In this document: positions 1 to 7,849 of the stretch, one piece after another
Numbering within the stretch: position 1 is the stretch's first letter
Layout of the letters: each line of letters starts with the position of its first letter
From: JALUUH01 sp964636675
GTDB taxonomy: Bacteria > Pseudomonadota > Gammaproteobacteria > S012-40
DNA: 25,593 nt
Direction of reading: 5' to 3'
Assembly: GCA_964636675.1 (NCBI GenBank)
Contig: CAZWUO010000028.1
Coordinates: 1-25,593, forward strand
Translations under genes and position numbers: made by a program
The notes under the pieces: generated by a model
What the model saw: only the letters and a program-made list of their open reading frames with translations
Told to the model about the DNA's origin: nothing
Databases searched by the model: none

Positions 1-444
1 CTTGCGGCCCGCTCAGGGGCTACTACGATCATCGCCGGGGGTAGCGATGCAAGCATTTTACAAAAAATCCTCGATGAGCAAGCGACTGCCGGCACTTGGC
101 TTTATCCTACTCAACAACCCTTAGCTGCGAAAAAACAATGGCTAGCCGGTCACTTGCAAGTCAAGGGACGCTTAGTACTCGATGCAGGCGCAATTAAAGC
201 ACTACAGAAGGACGGAAAAAGCTTGCTTCCGATCGGGGTGTCTGCCGTTCATGGTGATTTCCAGCGCGGCGAAGCGGTGGCGTGTGTTTCAGCCCAGGGT
301 GTAAAAATTGCTACAGGCCTGGTAAATTACTCATCGGATGACGCCAAGAAAATAATCGGCCACGCGAGCAAGGAAATAACCAGTATTCTTAATTTTATTG
401 AAGAAGAAGAGCTGGTGCACCGGGATAATATGGTTTTGCTTTAA
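1..444 (+). CDS. proB: Glutamate 5-kinase, C-terminal part (5' end outside window)
   Basis: The frame is open from base 1 and ends with TAA at 442-444, giving 146 residues of the C-terminus. ProB phosphorylates L-glutamate in the first step of proline synthesis, in the cytoplasm. The visible part begins inside the kinase domain (GATTIIAGGSDASIL) and continues into the C-terminal PUA domain from about the motif KGRLVLDAGAIKAL, ending HRDNMVLL, much like the HRDDM ending of E. coli ProB. A TTG at 154 could be mistaken for a start, but the alignment to ProB continues upstream of it without a break. It is followed by a palindrome and a strong terminator, so it looks like the last gene of its unit. 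The upstream part, and any obg/rpmA neighbours, are not in view. Confidence 0.93.
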   Translation, partial: LAARSGATTIIAGGSDASILQKILDEQATAGTWLYPTQQPLAAKKQWLAGHLQVKGRLVLDAGAIKALQKDGKSLLPIGVSAVHGDFQRGEAVACVSAQGVKIATGLVNYSSDDAKKIIGHASKEITSILNFIEEEELVHRDNMVLL

Positions 445-492
445 CCTAGGTTTAAGCAAAAGAGCGGCAAACAGAACATAAAGCATTGATTT

Positions 493-554
493 TAGGGGCT
501 GTTGACGTTTTTTCAGGCGCAACAGTGGTGAAAATGAAACGTCAACAGACCCTA
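493..554. repeat. 62-bp palindromic element with 18-bp inverted arms
   Basis: The left arm at 493-510 and the reverse complement of the right arm at 537-554 share 17 of 18 bases, with core CTGTTGACGTTT, separated by a 26-nt centre. Both arms begin TAGGG when read inward. There is no T-run after it, so it is not a normal intrinsic terminator. The shape (TA-bounded arms, short non-coding centre, intergenic) fits a miniature inverted-repeat element or a collapsed pair of insertion-sequence ends. That identity is inference; the palindrome itself is read directly. Confidence 0.6.
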
Positions 555-567
555 GTCAATGACTAAC

Positions 568-596
568 AAAAAAGCCGCTTATTCAGCGGCTTTTTT
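568..596. terminator. Bidirectional intrinsic terminator between proB and rpsT
   Basis: A perfect 12-bp stem (AAAAAAGCCGCT at 568-579 with AGCGGCTTTTTT at 585-596) encloses the 5-nt loop TATTC. The GC core is flanked by six A and six T, so it can stop transcription from either direction. It lies between the convergent genes proB (plus) and rpsT (minus). Confidence 0.92.
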
Positions 597-650
597 GGGT
601 TAAATTCATTTTGCGCTAACCGTGAATGAGATAACGCAGACACTACTGAA

Positions 651-911
651 CTAGATAGCAACAATGGCCGCATTCATTCTGGATTTCCAGCGTGCGACTG
701 TATTCCGCGGAATGATGCCCTGGCCAGCCAGACGATCCAATATAGAAACAGTGGTTTTAAACTCGGCATTTGCCTTCTCTTTGTCGCCAGCCGTTATCGC
801 AGCCCGTACATGCTTGATATGGGTACGCATCATTGATCGTCGACCTGCGTTACGTGCACGCCTATTTTCGTTTTGGCGCGCTCTTTTTCGTGATTGTGCT
901 GTATTAGCCAA
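651..911 (-). CDS. rpsT: 30S ribosomal protein S20
   Basis: This 86-residue, very basic protein binds 16S rRNA in the body of the small subunit. The N-terminus MANTAQSRKRARQNENRR and the motif GIIPRNTVARWKSRM match the S20 family over its full usual length. The start codon is TTG at 911-909, preceded by a GAGG Shine-Dalgarno 9 nt upstream (924-921). No ATG fits the family N-terminus. E. coli rpsT is also known to start with UUG, which is tied to its translational autoregulation, so the same control may apply here (inference). It is monocistronic, with its own near-consensus promoter upstream and the shared bidirectional terminator downstream. It is divergent from murJ. Confidence 0.96.
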   Translation of the reverse strand: MANTAQSRKRARQNENRRARNAGRRSMMRTHIKHVRAAITAGDKEKANAEFKTTVSILDRLAGQGIIPRNTVARWKSRMNAAIVAI

Positions 912-956
912 GTTCTTTATCCTCGGTGCAAAAACTTACAAAAATTCGAGCGCGTA

Positions 957-985
957 ATTATCCGGATTACTCGCTATGCTGTCAA
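957..985 (-). promoter_or_regulatory. Sigma-70 promoter of rpsT
   Basis: On the minus strand a perfect -35 TTGACA (985-980) is followed after 17 nt by GATAAT (962-957), matching five of six bases of the -10 consensus. The region after the -10 is GC-rich (CGCGC), as is common for stringently controlled ribosomal promoters. It would give a leader of about 40 nt before the TTG start. Confidence 0.8.
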
Positions 986-1100
986 ATATTTTCCACACTT
1001 TCCGTAATAAGCCTTTTGCACCGTGAAAAAAGGAGTAAACTCTGGCCTCTTTTGTGCCAGCATCATAAGTGCGTAACTACTTTTTTAGGGTGGGTTAGTT

Positions 1101-2663
1101 CTGAGCAAACATTTGTTAAAATCCACAGCCATCGTTAGCGCAATGACGATGATTTCCCGCATCTTGGGATTTGTACGTGATGTAGTGATTGCTCGATTAT
1201 TTGGCGCGGATGCCGCCACCGATGCATTTTTTGTAGCCTTCAAAATCCCAAACTTTTTACGCCGACTCTTTGCCGAAGGCGCATTTTCTCTCGCATTTGT
1301 ACCAGTATTAACCGATTACAAAGAAAATAAAACGGATGCAGAATTAAAAGAGCTTGTCGATCGTGTTGCCGGCACTTTTGGCATTATTTTATTTGTGGTA
1401 AGCGCAATAGGGGTAATATCCGCACCCATTTTGGTCATGATATTTGGCCCTGGCTTTTTGGATGAACCAAGCAAATACAATTTGGCAGTGGAAATGCTGC
1501 GAGTTACTTTCCCGTATTTATTTTTCATCGCATTAACTGCATTTGCTGGCGGAGTGCTGAATACATTTGGGCGGTTTGCCGTTCCCGCGTTTACCCCCGT
1601 ATTATTGAATATTTGCTTGATCGCCGCCGCGTTGTGGCTATCCCCCGAGTTTGAACAACCCATTATTGCGTTGTCAATCGGGGTATTTGTTGCAGGTGTC
1701 GCGCAGCTCGTCTTTCAAATTCCTTTTCTACATCGCCTAGGTTTGTTGCCTACGCCCAAATGGGGGTGGCAACACGAAGGTGTTCAGAAAATAAAAAAGT
1801 TGATGATTCCAGCGATCTTTGGCTCGTCAGTCGCCCAGATTAATTTATTACTGGATACATTGATCGCCTCTTTTTTAGTCACTGGCAGCATTAGCTGGCT
1901 TTACTACTCCGATCGCCTGGTGGAGTTTCCGTTAGGCGTTTTCGGGATTGCGCTAGCAACCGTCATTCTACCCAAGCTATCCAAAGACTACGCAACCACC
2001 TCAACCGAAATGTTTTCGCATACTTTGGATTGGGCGTTGCGTTTAGTATGGGTGATCGCCGTGCCCGCCGCAATAGGCTTGGCCGTTTTAGCAGCTCCTA
2101 TGCTGGCAACTTTGTTTTATGGTGGCGAGTTTACCGAGCACGACATCTACATGTCGAGCTTAAGCTTGATGGCTTATGCACTCGGTTTGCTCGGCTTTAT
2201 TTTGGTCAAAGTACTGGCGCCAGGATATTACGCAAGACAAGACACAAAAACGCCCGTAAAAATCGGCATTAAGGCCATGGTCGCAAACATGGTGTTAAAT
2301 ATCAGCTTCGTAGTGCCCTTGGTTCTGCTGAACGTCAATGGCACACACGCAGGCTTGGCACTCGCAACCGCCTGCTCAGCCTTCTTGAATGCTTGGTGGT
2401 TATACCGTGGACTTAAAAAAGACGGTGTTTATCGGCCACGGCCAGGCTGGCTTATACATTTACTACGCGTTTCTATTGCCAGCATTATCATGGGAGGGGG
2501 GCTCTATTACTTCTCCGAACCTATAAGTCAATGGATACAGTGGAGCGCCATTGAACGCGTGTTTCATTTAATGAAATGGCTGCTTATCGGTATTGTTTGC
2601 TACTTCGGCACGTTACGGCTAAGCGGAATGAACTTGAAAGCTTTATTAAAATTAGAGCAATAA
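1101..2663 (+). CDS. murJ: Lipid II flippase MurJ
   Basis: MurJ moves lipid II across the inner membrane for peptidoglycan synthesis; it is a MOP-superfamily transporter with about 14 membrane helices. The sequence shows the diagnostic N-terminal block (SRILGFVRDVVIARLFGA, then TDAFFVAFKIPNFLRRLFAEGAF) and many hydrophobic segments through to the C-terminus, about 520 residues, the normal size. The start is uncertain. A TTG at 1113 is possible, but CTG at 1101 gives the family-like beginning (M)SKHLLKST and sits 6 nt after an AGGGTGGG Shine-Dalgarno (1087-1094), so I chose CTG. No ATG is available near the N-terminus. It is divergent from rpsT and followed 69 nt later by ribF, a common gammaproteobacterial order. 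Confidence 0.93.
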   Translation: MSKHLLKSTAIVSAMTMISRILGFVRDVVIARLFGADAATDAFFVAFKIPNFLRRLFAEGAFSLAFVPVLTDYKENKTDAELKELVDRVAGTFGIILFVVSAIGVISAPILVMIFGPGFLDEPSKYNLAVEMLRVTFPYLFFIALTAFAGGVLNTFGRFAVPAFTPVLLNICLIAAALWLSPEFEQPIIALSIGVFVAGVAQLVFQIPFLHRLGLLPTPKWGWQHEGVQKIKKLMIPAIFGSSVAQINLLLDTLIASFLVTGSISWLYYSDRLVEFPLGVFGIALATVILPKLSKDYATTSTEMFSHTLDWALRLVWVIAVPAAIGLAVLAAPMLATLFYGGEFTEHDIYMSSLSLMAYALGLLGFILVKVLAPGYYARQDTKTPVKIGIKAMVANMVLNISFVVPLVLLNVNGTHAGLALATACSAFLNAWWLYRGLKKDGVYRPRPGWLIHLLRVSIASIIMGGGLYYFSEPISQWIQWSAIERVFHLMKWLLIGIVCYFGTLRLSGMNLKALLKLEQ

Positions 2664-2669
2664 ATCCGT

Positions 2670-2675
2670 TATAAT
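2670..2675 (+). promoter_or_regulatory. Candidate -10 box (TATAAT) upstream of ribF
   Basis: A perfect TATAAT lies just after the murJ stop codon, about 57 nt before the ribF start. No good -35 is found at 16-18 nt (the bases there are AT-rich, TAAAAT), so this is a tentative internal promoter for ribF-ileS-lspA. Confidence 0.35.
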
Positions 2676-2732
2676 GCGTCTTTTTTCATAGCTTTTATTC
2701 ATCGAAACCCCCAATTTAATATTAAAGGCAGC

Positions 2733-3665
2733 ATGGAATTTATTCGAGGTTTACATAACCTAAGGCCCGAGCACCGTGGTTGCGTCGCGACGATTGGAAA
2801 TTTTGATGGGGTACATCTAGGCCATAAAGCCGTCATCCAACGCTTGCATGAGCGCGCCGAGTATTATAATTGCCCCTCCATCGTGATTACTTTTGAGCCA
2901 TACCCACAAACTTTTTTTGCACCAGATAACAAAGCTATTCCGCGTTTGACATCGCTACGGGAAAAACTGGATATATTGCGTACCGCAGGTATAGATAGAG
3001 TACTCTGCGTGCGTTTTAATCAAGCCTTTGCTGATATGCCGGCGAAAAACTTCGTTATTCAAGTGTTGGTGCAGCGCTTAAGAATAAGATACCTTGTTGT
3101 TGGAGATGATTTTCACTTTGGTAAACAGCGCCAGGGCAATTTTCAACTATTGCAGTCTTTGGGTTTAGAATACGGTTTTGAGGTCGCAAAGACACCTACC
3201 CATATTGTTGATAACGCCAGAGCTAGCAGTACACGCGTTCGCCAAGCACTGAGTGAAGGGGCCATGGAACTCACTCAGCGCTTACTCGGCAGACCTTATC
3301 AAATAAGTGGCAGAGTAGCGCATGGCGATAAAAGAGGCCGACTTATTGGCTTTCCTACAGCCAACATTTATTTACCCCGAGATTCATTGCCACTCAATGG
3401 GGTATTCGCCGTTACGCTGAAACTGCCATCCACTGGCGAACCCTTTGCTGGAGTTGCTAATATTGGCAATCGGCCAACCGTTGATGGCACAACAAACTTG
3501 CTTGAAGTGCATTTGTTTGATTTCGACAAAGATATTTACGGCACTCAAGTTAAAGTCACGTTTATACAAAAAATTCGGGATGAGCAAAAATTCGATGGCC
3601 TAGACGCATTGGTCGCACAAATACAAAAAGATGCTATAAAAGCAAAAAGTATTTTACAGAAATAA
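2733..3665 (+). CDS. ribF: Bifunctional riboflavin kinase / FAD synthetase
   Basis: RibF converts riboflavin to FMN and then FAD. The N-terminal nucleotidyltransferase domain shows TIGNFDGVHLGH (residues 20-31), a GDDFHFGKQRQGNF block, and SSTRVRQAL. The C-terminal flavokinase domain carries GFPTAN (206-211) and the NIGNRPTVDG block. At 310 residues it is full length. ATG at 2733 follows an AAAGGC Shine-Dalgarno 5 nt upstream. The stop is 14 nt before the ileS GTG, so co-transcription is likely. The FAD it makes could serve the flavin reductase at the end of this gene run, but nothing in the sequence demands that link. Confidence 0.96.
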   Translation: MEFIRGLHNLRPEHRGCVATIGNFDGVHLGHKAVIQRLHERAEYYNCPSIVITFEPYPQTFFAPDNKAIPRLTSLREKLDILRTAGIDRVLCVRFNQAFADMPAKNFVIQVLVQRLRIRYLVVGDDFHFGKQRQGNFQLLQSLGLEYGFEVAKTPTHIVDNARASSTRVRQALSEGAMELTQRLLGRPYQISGRVAHGDKRGRLIGFPTANIYLPRDSLPLNGVFAVTLKLPSTGEPFAGVANIGNRPTVDGTTNLLEVHLFDFDKDIYGTQVKVTFIQKIRDEQKFDGLDALVAQIQKDAIKAKSILQK

Positions 3666-3679
3666 ATAGGAACAGATGA

Positions 3680-6514
3680 GTGAAAAGCTATAAAGAAACA
3701 TTAAACCTGCCACAAACAAAATTTCCAATGAAGGGCAATCTTGCTGGGCGTGAACCTGCTCGTTTGCAAGAATGGTATGCAACAGATATCTATAAAAAAA
3801 TTCGTAATGTCAGCAAGGGACGGAAAAAATTTATTTTACATGACGGCCCACCCTATGCAAATGGTGACATCCATTTAGGCCATGCCGTTAATAAAATATT
3901 AAAAGATATTATTGTTAAATCCAAAACCCTGGCAGGCTTCGATGCACCGTATATTCCAGGTTGGGATTGTCATGGTTTACCGATCGAACTGCAAGTCGAA
4001 AAGAAAATTGGCAAAGCCGGAATAAAAGTTTCTGCCAATAAGTTTCGTGAAGCCTGTCGAACCTATGCAGCAAAACAAGTCGATAAACAACGCGAAGATT
4101 TCAAACGTCTGGGTATATTTGGTGATTGGGACCAGCCCTACCTCACGATGGATTATGCATTCGAAGCAAATATCATTAGGAGCTTGGGAAAGATCATTGA
4201 CAACGGACACCTGCATAAAGGCTCAAAGCCTGTGCATTGGTGTACGGATTGTGGCTCTGCATTAGCCGAAGCCGAAGTAGAACATAAAGACAAACGCTCA
4301 CCCGCAATAGATGTACGCTTTGAGGTATTAGACGACGCGGCATTTTTAGCCTGCTGCCAGCATACTGAAACGGATGTTGGCACCGGCCCTATATCCATTG
4401 TTATCTGGACAACAACACCTTGGACCTTACCGGCAAACGAAGCGGTTGCACTAAATCCAGAGCTTGATTATGTGCTGCTAGAATGCATCGGCGAGCATGG
4501 CACAGAGCGCTTGGTGCTGGCAGAAGCATTATTGAAAGATGCCATGGCTCGTTATGCATTTGCCCAACATCGGGTTGTAGCCTACTGCCAAGGGTCAGCA
4601 CTTGAAGGACTTAAGTTACAGCATCCTTTTTACGCAAAAGAAGTACCGATCATTTTAGCGGATCATGTCACCACAGATACAGGAACAGGCGCCGTACATA
4701 CAGCACCGGCTCATGGGCAAGAAGATTTTGTAGCAGGGGCTCGCTATAACCTAGCTGTAGACAATCCTGTTGGCTCGGATGGCGTGTTTGTAAAGGGGAC
4801 TGAACTCTTTGCCGGGCAACACGTGTTCAAGGCTAATGATTCGGTAATGGATGTGTTAAAGACTAATGGCAAGCTGGTTCACGCCGTCGCGATTAATCAC
4901 AGTTATCCGCATTGCTGGCGACACAAAACACCGATTATTTTTCGCGCAACGCCACAGTGGTTCATCAGCATGGAGCAAACTGAATTACGCAATCTTGCAA
5001 TGACAACAATCAATGACGTGCAGTGGATGCCAGACTGGGGCAAAGCACGCATCGAAGGCATGCTAAACAAACGGCCAGACTGGTGCATATCGCGGCAAAG
5101 AACTTGGGGAGTACCAATTGCACTATTTGTACATAAAGACACACAAGCCTTGCATCCGCAAACCAATGAGCTAATTGAAACAATCGCCAATAAAATACAA
5201 AAACGTGGTATTGACGCATGGTTTGACCTAGAAATTAATGACGTACTGGGGGACGAGGCAAAAGACTATGAAAAAGTAACCGACACACTCGATGTGTGGT
5301 TTGATTCCGGGGTCAGCCATTATGCGGTATTAGCGCAACGTGAAGAACTAACTTTTCCGGCAGACTTATATTTAGAAGGATCGGATCAACACCGAGGTTG
5401 GTTCCAGTCTTCCTTACTCACTTCCTTAGCGATGCACGGGCAATCACCTTACCGAGCGACTTTAACACATGGTTTTACCGTCGATGAACACGGTAAAAAA
5501 ATGTCGAAATCTCTCGGCAATACACTTTCACCACAAAAAATTACCAATTCACTCGGCGCAGATATTTTGCGCCTGTGGGTTGCAGCAACCGATTATCGAA
5601 CGGAAATTACGGTCTCCGATGAGATATTTAAACGCACCGCAGATGCCTATCGCCGTATTCGCAACACCTCACGATTTATCTTAGCCAACCTTTCAGGTTT
5701 TGAACCCTCAGCTCATTTAATCAAAGCAGACGACATGTTACCTTTGGATCGCTGGGCAATTGAACGCGCAGCTCAGGTTCAAAATAAAATAGAGCAAGCC
5801 TATGAAAAATATGAGTTTCATCTCATTTATCAGAAACTACATAATTTTTGTAGTGTCGATATGGGAGGGTTTTACCTTGACGTGATTAAAGACCGGCAAT
5901 ACACGACACAAACCAACAGTGTTGCAAGACGCTCAGCGCAAACGGCTTTATTCCACATTATTCAGGCATTTTCTCGCTGGTTAGCACCGATATTAAGTTT
6001 TACCGCAGAAGAAATTTGGCAACACATTCCGGGCGAAACAACTGAGTCTGTTTTTTTACAAACTTGGTATCAATTTCCCCCAATGGCGCCAGATCCTAAC
6101 TTTAATATGGCTTTTTGGAATCAAATCACCGAAGTTCGTATCGCAACCAGTAAACAATTAGAACATTTGCGAACCGCCGGTGGCATCGGCTCATCTCTCG
6201 ATGCAGAAGTTGATTTATATTGCGGCACCGAGCTGTATAAAAACCTGCGCATGTTAGAAGACGAGCTACGGTTTGTTTTGATTACATCGGATGCACGTAT
6301 CCACAAAGACACCGAACATAACGCAGACGATCATCACATCACACTGGAAAATGGCGCTGAAGTTTGGATTCGAGTCGCACCCTCAAAACATGCCAAATGT
6401 ATTCGCTGCTGGCATCATCAACCCTTGGTTGGAGCAAATTCAGAACATCCTGAGTTGTGCGGTCGATGTATTGATAATATCCTGGGTGCGGGCGAAAAAA
6501 GACACTATGCTTAA
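3680..6514 (+). CDS. ileS: Isoleucyl-tRNA synthetase
   Basis: This class I synthetase charges tRNA-Ile. The sequence shows the HIGH-type motif HLGH (residues 65-68) after GPPYANGDI, the WDCHGLPIE block, the CP1 editing domain (TTTPWTLPANEAVAL, GTGAVHTAPAHGQEDF), KMSKS at 607-611, the anticodon-binding domain, and a C-terminal zinc ribbon with Cys907, Cys910, Cys927 and Cys930. The 944 residues compare with 938 in E. coli. The start is GTG at 3680, the only codon that gives the family N-terminus; AGGA lies 8 nt upstream. An ATG 4 nt upstream is out of frame and opens a five-codon ORF. The gene overlaps lspA by 8 nt. Confidence 0.97.
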   Translation: MKSYKETLNLPQTKFPMKGNLAGREPARLQEWYATDIYKKIRNVSKGRKKFILHDGPPYANGDIHLGHAVNKILKDIIVKSKTLAGFDAPYIPGWDCHGLPIELQVEKKIGKAGIKVSANKFREACRTYAAKQVDKQREDFKRLGIFGDWDQPYLTMDYAFEANIIRSLGKIIDNGHLHKGSKPVHWCTDCGSALAEAEVEHKDKRSPAIDVRFEVLDDAAFLACCQHTETDVGTGPISIVIWTTTPWTLPANEAVALNPELDYVLLECIGEHGTERLVLAEALLKDAMARYAFAQHRVVAYCQGSALEGLKLQHPFYAKEVPIILADHVTTDTGTGAVHTAPAHGQEDFVAGARYNLAVDNPVGSDGVFVKGTELFAGQHVFKANDSVMDVLKTNGKLVHAVAINHSYPHCWRHKTPIIFRATPQWFISMEQTELRNLAMTTINDVQWMPDWGKARIEGMLNKRPDWCISRQRTWGVPIALFVHKDTQALHPQTNELIETIANKIQKRGIDAWFDLEINDVLGDEAKDYEKVTDTLDVWFDSGVSHYAVLAQREELTFPADLYLEGSDQHRGWFQSSLLTSLAMHGQSPYRATLTHGFTVDEHGKKMSKSLGNTLSPQKITNSLGADILRLWVAATDYRTEITVSDEIFKRTADAYRRIRNTSRFILANLSGFEPSAHLIKADDMLPLDRWAIERAAQVQNKIEQAYEKYEFHLIYQKLHNFCSVDMGGFYLDVIKDRQYTTQTNSVARRSAQTALFHIIQAFSRWLAPILSFTAEEIWQHIPGETTESVFLQTWYQFPPMAPDPNFNMAFWNQITEVRIATSKQLEHLRTAGGIGSSLDAEVDLYCGTELYKNLRMLEDELRFVLITSDARIHKDTEHNADDHHITLENGAEVWIRVAPSKHAKCIRCWHHQPLVGANSEHPELCGRCIDNILGAGEKRHYA

Positions 6515-6965
6515 ATCGCTTTGGTTGACGCTGTGCATTATTATTGCTGATCAAGTAACAAAAGCAGCCGCCAGCAACCATCTGGAAATGTTTCAGCCGC
6601 TGGCAATTACACCGTTTTTTAATTTTACTTTAGTCCATAATTCTGGTGCTGCTTTTAGTTTTCTCAGTGAAGCCGGTGGATGGCAACGCTGGTTTTTTTC
6701 GATACTCGCAACGGCGGTAAGTATTTTTATTTTATTATGGATAAAAAAACTTAAGCCTCATGAAAAAGCAGATGCAATCGCATTATCACTTATCTTAGGT
6801 GGCGCTATTGGCAATCTCATAGATAGACTGCGTTTTGGTTATGTCGTCGACTTCATGGATTTATACATAGGCACATCTCATTGGCCGGCATTCAACATCG
6901 CCGATTCGGCTATTACCGTAGGCGCCATATTATTGATTATTTTAAGCTTTAAAACACAAAAGTAA
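6507..6965 (+). CDS. lspA: Lipoprotein signal peptidase (signal peptidase II)
   Basis: LspA is an inner-membrane aspartyl protease that removes signal peptides from prolipoproteins after lipid attachment, and would process the LptM lipoprotein in this window. Four hydrophobic segments are visible. The family blocks ADQVTK, HNSGAAFSFL, GNLIDRL, VVDFMD and FNIADSAI are all present; by alignment to E. coli the catalytic pair is Asp115 and Asp133. I start it at ATG 6507, giving 152 residues and an 8-nt overlap with ileS (ATGCTTAA), which implies translational coupling. The open frame extends farther upstream, but only within ileS and without family similarity. The next gene starts 10 nt downstream. 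Confidence 0.95.
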   Translation: MLKSLWLTLCIIIADQVTKAAASNHLEMFQPLAITPFFNFTLVHNSGAAFSFLSEAGGWQRWFFSILATAVSIFILLWIKKLKPHEKADAIALSLILGGAIGNLIDRLRFGYVVDFMDLYIGTSHWPAFNIADSAITVGAILLIILSFKTQK

Positions 6966-6975
6966 TACTTTCACC

Positions 6976-7842
6976 ATGCAAAAAGTTTTACCCTACATTA
7001 AGCTCAAATCAAGTTTAGCCTTCGAGCAATTATTTGATCAGCAAAAGATAAAACAAAGATCCAAAAAACTCGAACATCTACGACCTATTATTGTATTAGG
7101 TCGTGGAAAATCAGGCACACGTTTATTGCCAAGATGTTTAGAAAATATTGGCGTCGCGATGTCGATTAAACCCCAGATGACTTCTGGAGATGTAGACGAT
7201 TTCGTATTTCGAAAAATCGTAAAACAACTCGCGAGAAAAAATTTATGCATTGATCACGCACAAGATGTCAGTAATGCCGATTTGGCATTATTTCAAAAAT
7301 CGGCATTACGTTTATACCATCAAATATCAAAAAACCCGAATAGTGTTAATGCCTGGGGCTGGAAATATCCTGAAACTTATTTGATTGCGCCCTTAGTCTT
7401 GCGCTGCTTTCCACGTGCGCGCTTCATTCATATTATTCGAGACGGGCGTGATGTTGCGTTTAGGCAGCATTTGACAGATGACCCAGCTACACCTCTCGGA
7501 CATGACATTTTGCAACGCCTAAATGCACTTGATCAACCACCACATATTCGTGGTGCATTGTCATGGAAATTCCAAGTAGAAAAATATGCCCGATTTGCCC
7601 AACAAATCCCACAGCAAAATCAGTTAGAGCTAAGATACGAAGCGTTGTGTGCAAACCCTTTGGCAAGCTTTGAACGCGTCGCTGATTTTTTGGATATTAA
7701 AATGACCCATAAATCTATTGAATTTGTAAAAAGCTGGATTAAATCTGACCATGTCAAACAACATCGTGGCGAAGACAAAGAACAAATTAAAGAAGTAGAA
7801 AAATTATTACGCAATACATTAGAATTTTTTAATTATACATAG
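6976..7842 (+). CDS. PAPS-dependent sulfotransferase family protein
   Basis: This 288-residue cytoplasmic-type protein has both signatures of the PAPS sulfotransferase fold. The 5'-phosphosulfate loop is GRGKSGTRL (42-50, with Lys45), and the 3'-phosphate-binding segment is FIHIIRDGRDVA (150-161). A family-type LRYEALCANP block (219-228) follows, and WGWKYPETY (127-135) lies where substrate contacts are often made. It would transfer a sulfate from PAPS to an unknown acceptor (carbohydrate, lipid or peptide). No glycan or sulfate-activation genes are nearby to suggest which. It lies 10 nt after lspA and 7 nt before the reductase, so it appears to belong to the ribF-ileS-lspA transcript. In many relatives fkpB and ispH are found here instead. 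No signal peptide or clear Shine-Dalgarno is visible. Confidence 0.82.
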   Translation: MQKVLPYIKLKSSLAFEQLFDQQKIKQRSKKLEHLRPIIVLGRGKSGTRLLPRCLENIGVAMSIKPQMTSGDVDDFVFRKIVKQLARKNLCIDHAQDVSNADLALFQKSALRLYHQISKNPNSVNAWGWKYPETYLIAPLVLRCFPRARFIHIIRDGRDVAFRQHLTDDPATPLGHDILQRLNALDQPPHIRGALSWKFQVEKYARFAQQIPQQNQLELRYEALCANPLASFERVADFLDIKMTHKSIEFVKSWIKSDHVKQHRGEDKEQIKEVEKLLRNTLEFFNYT

Positions 7843-7849
7843 GTATTTT

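Noticed and set aside
664..957. Plus-strand open frame of 97 codons antisense to rpsT
   Set aside because: It is the reverse-strand shadow of the S20 gene, whose protein is unmistakable.
3666..3693. Leader-peptide attenuator for ileS
   Set aside because: The five-codon ORF contains no isoleucine codons and no terminator hairpin follows, so classical attenuation is not supported; only start-site competition remains possible.
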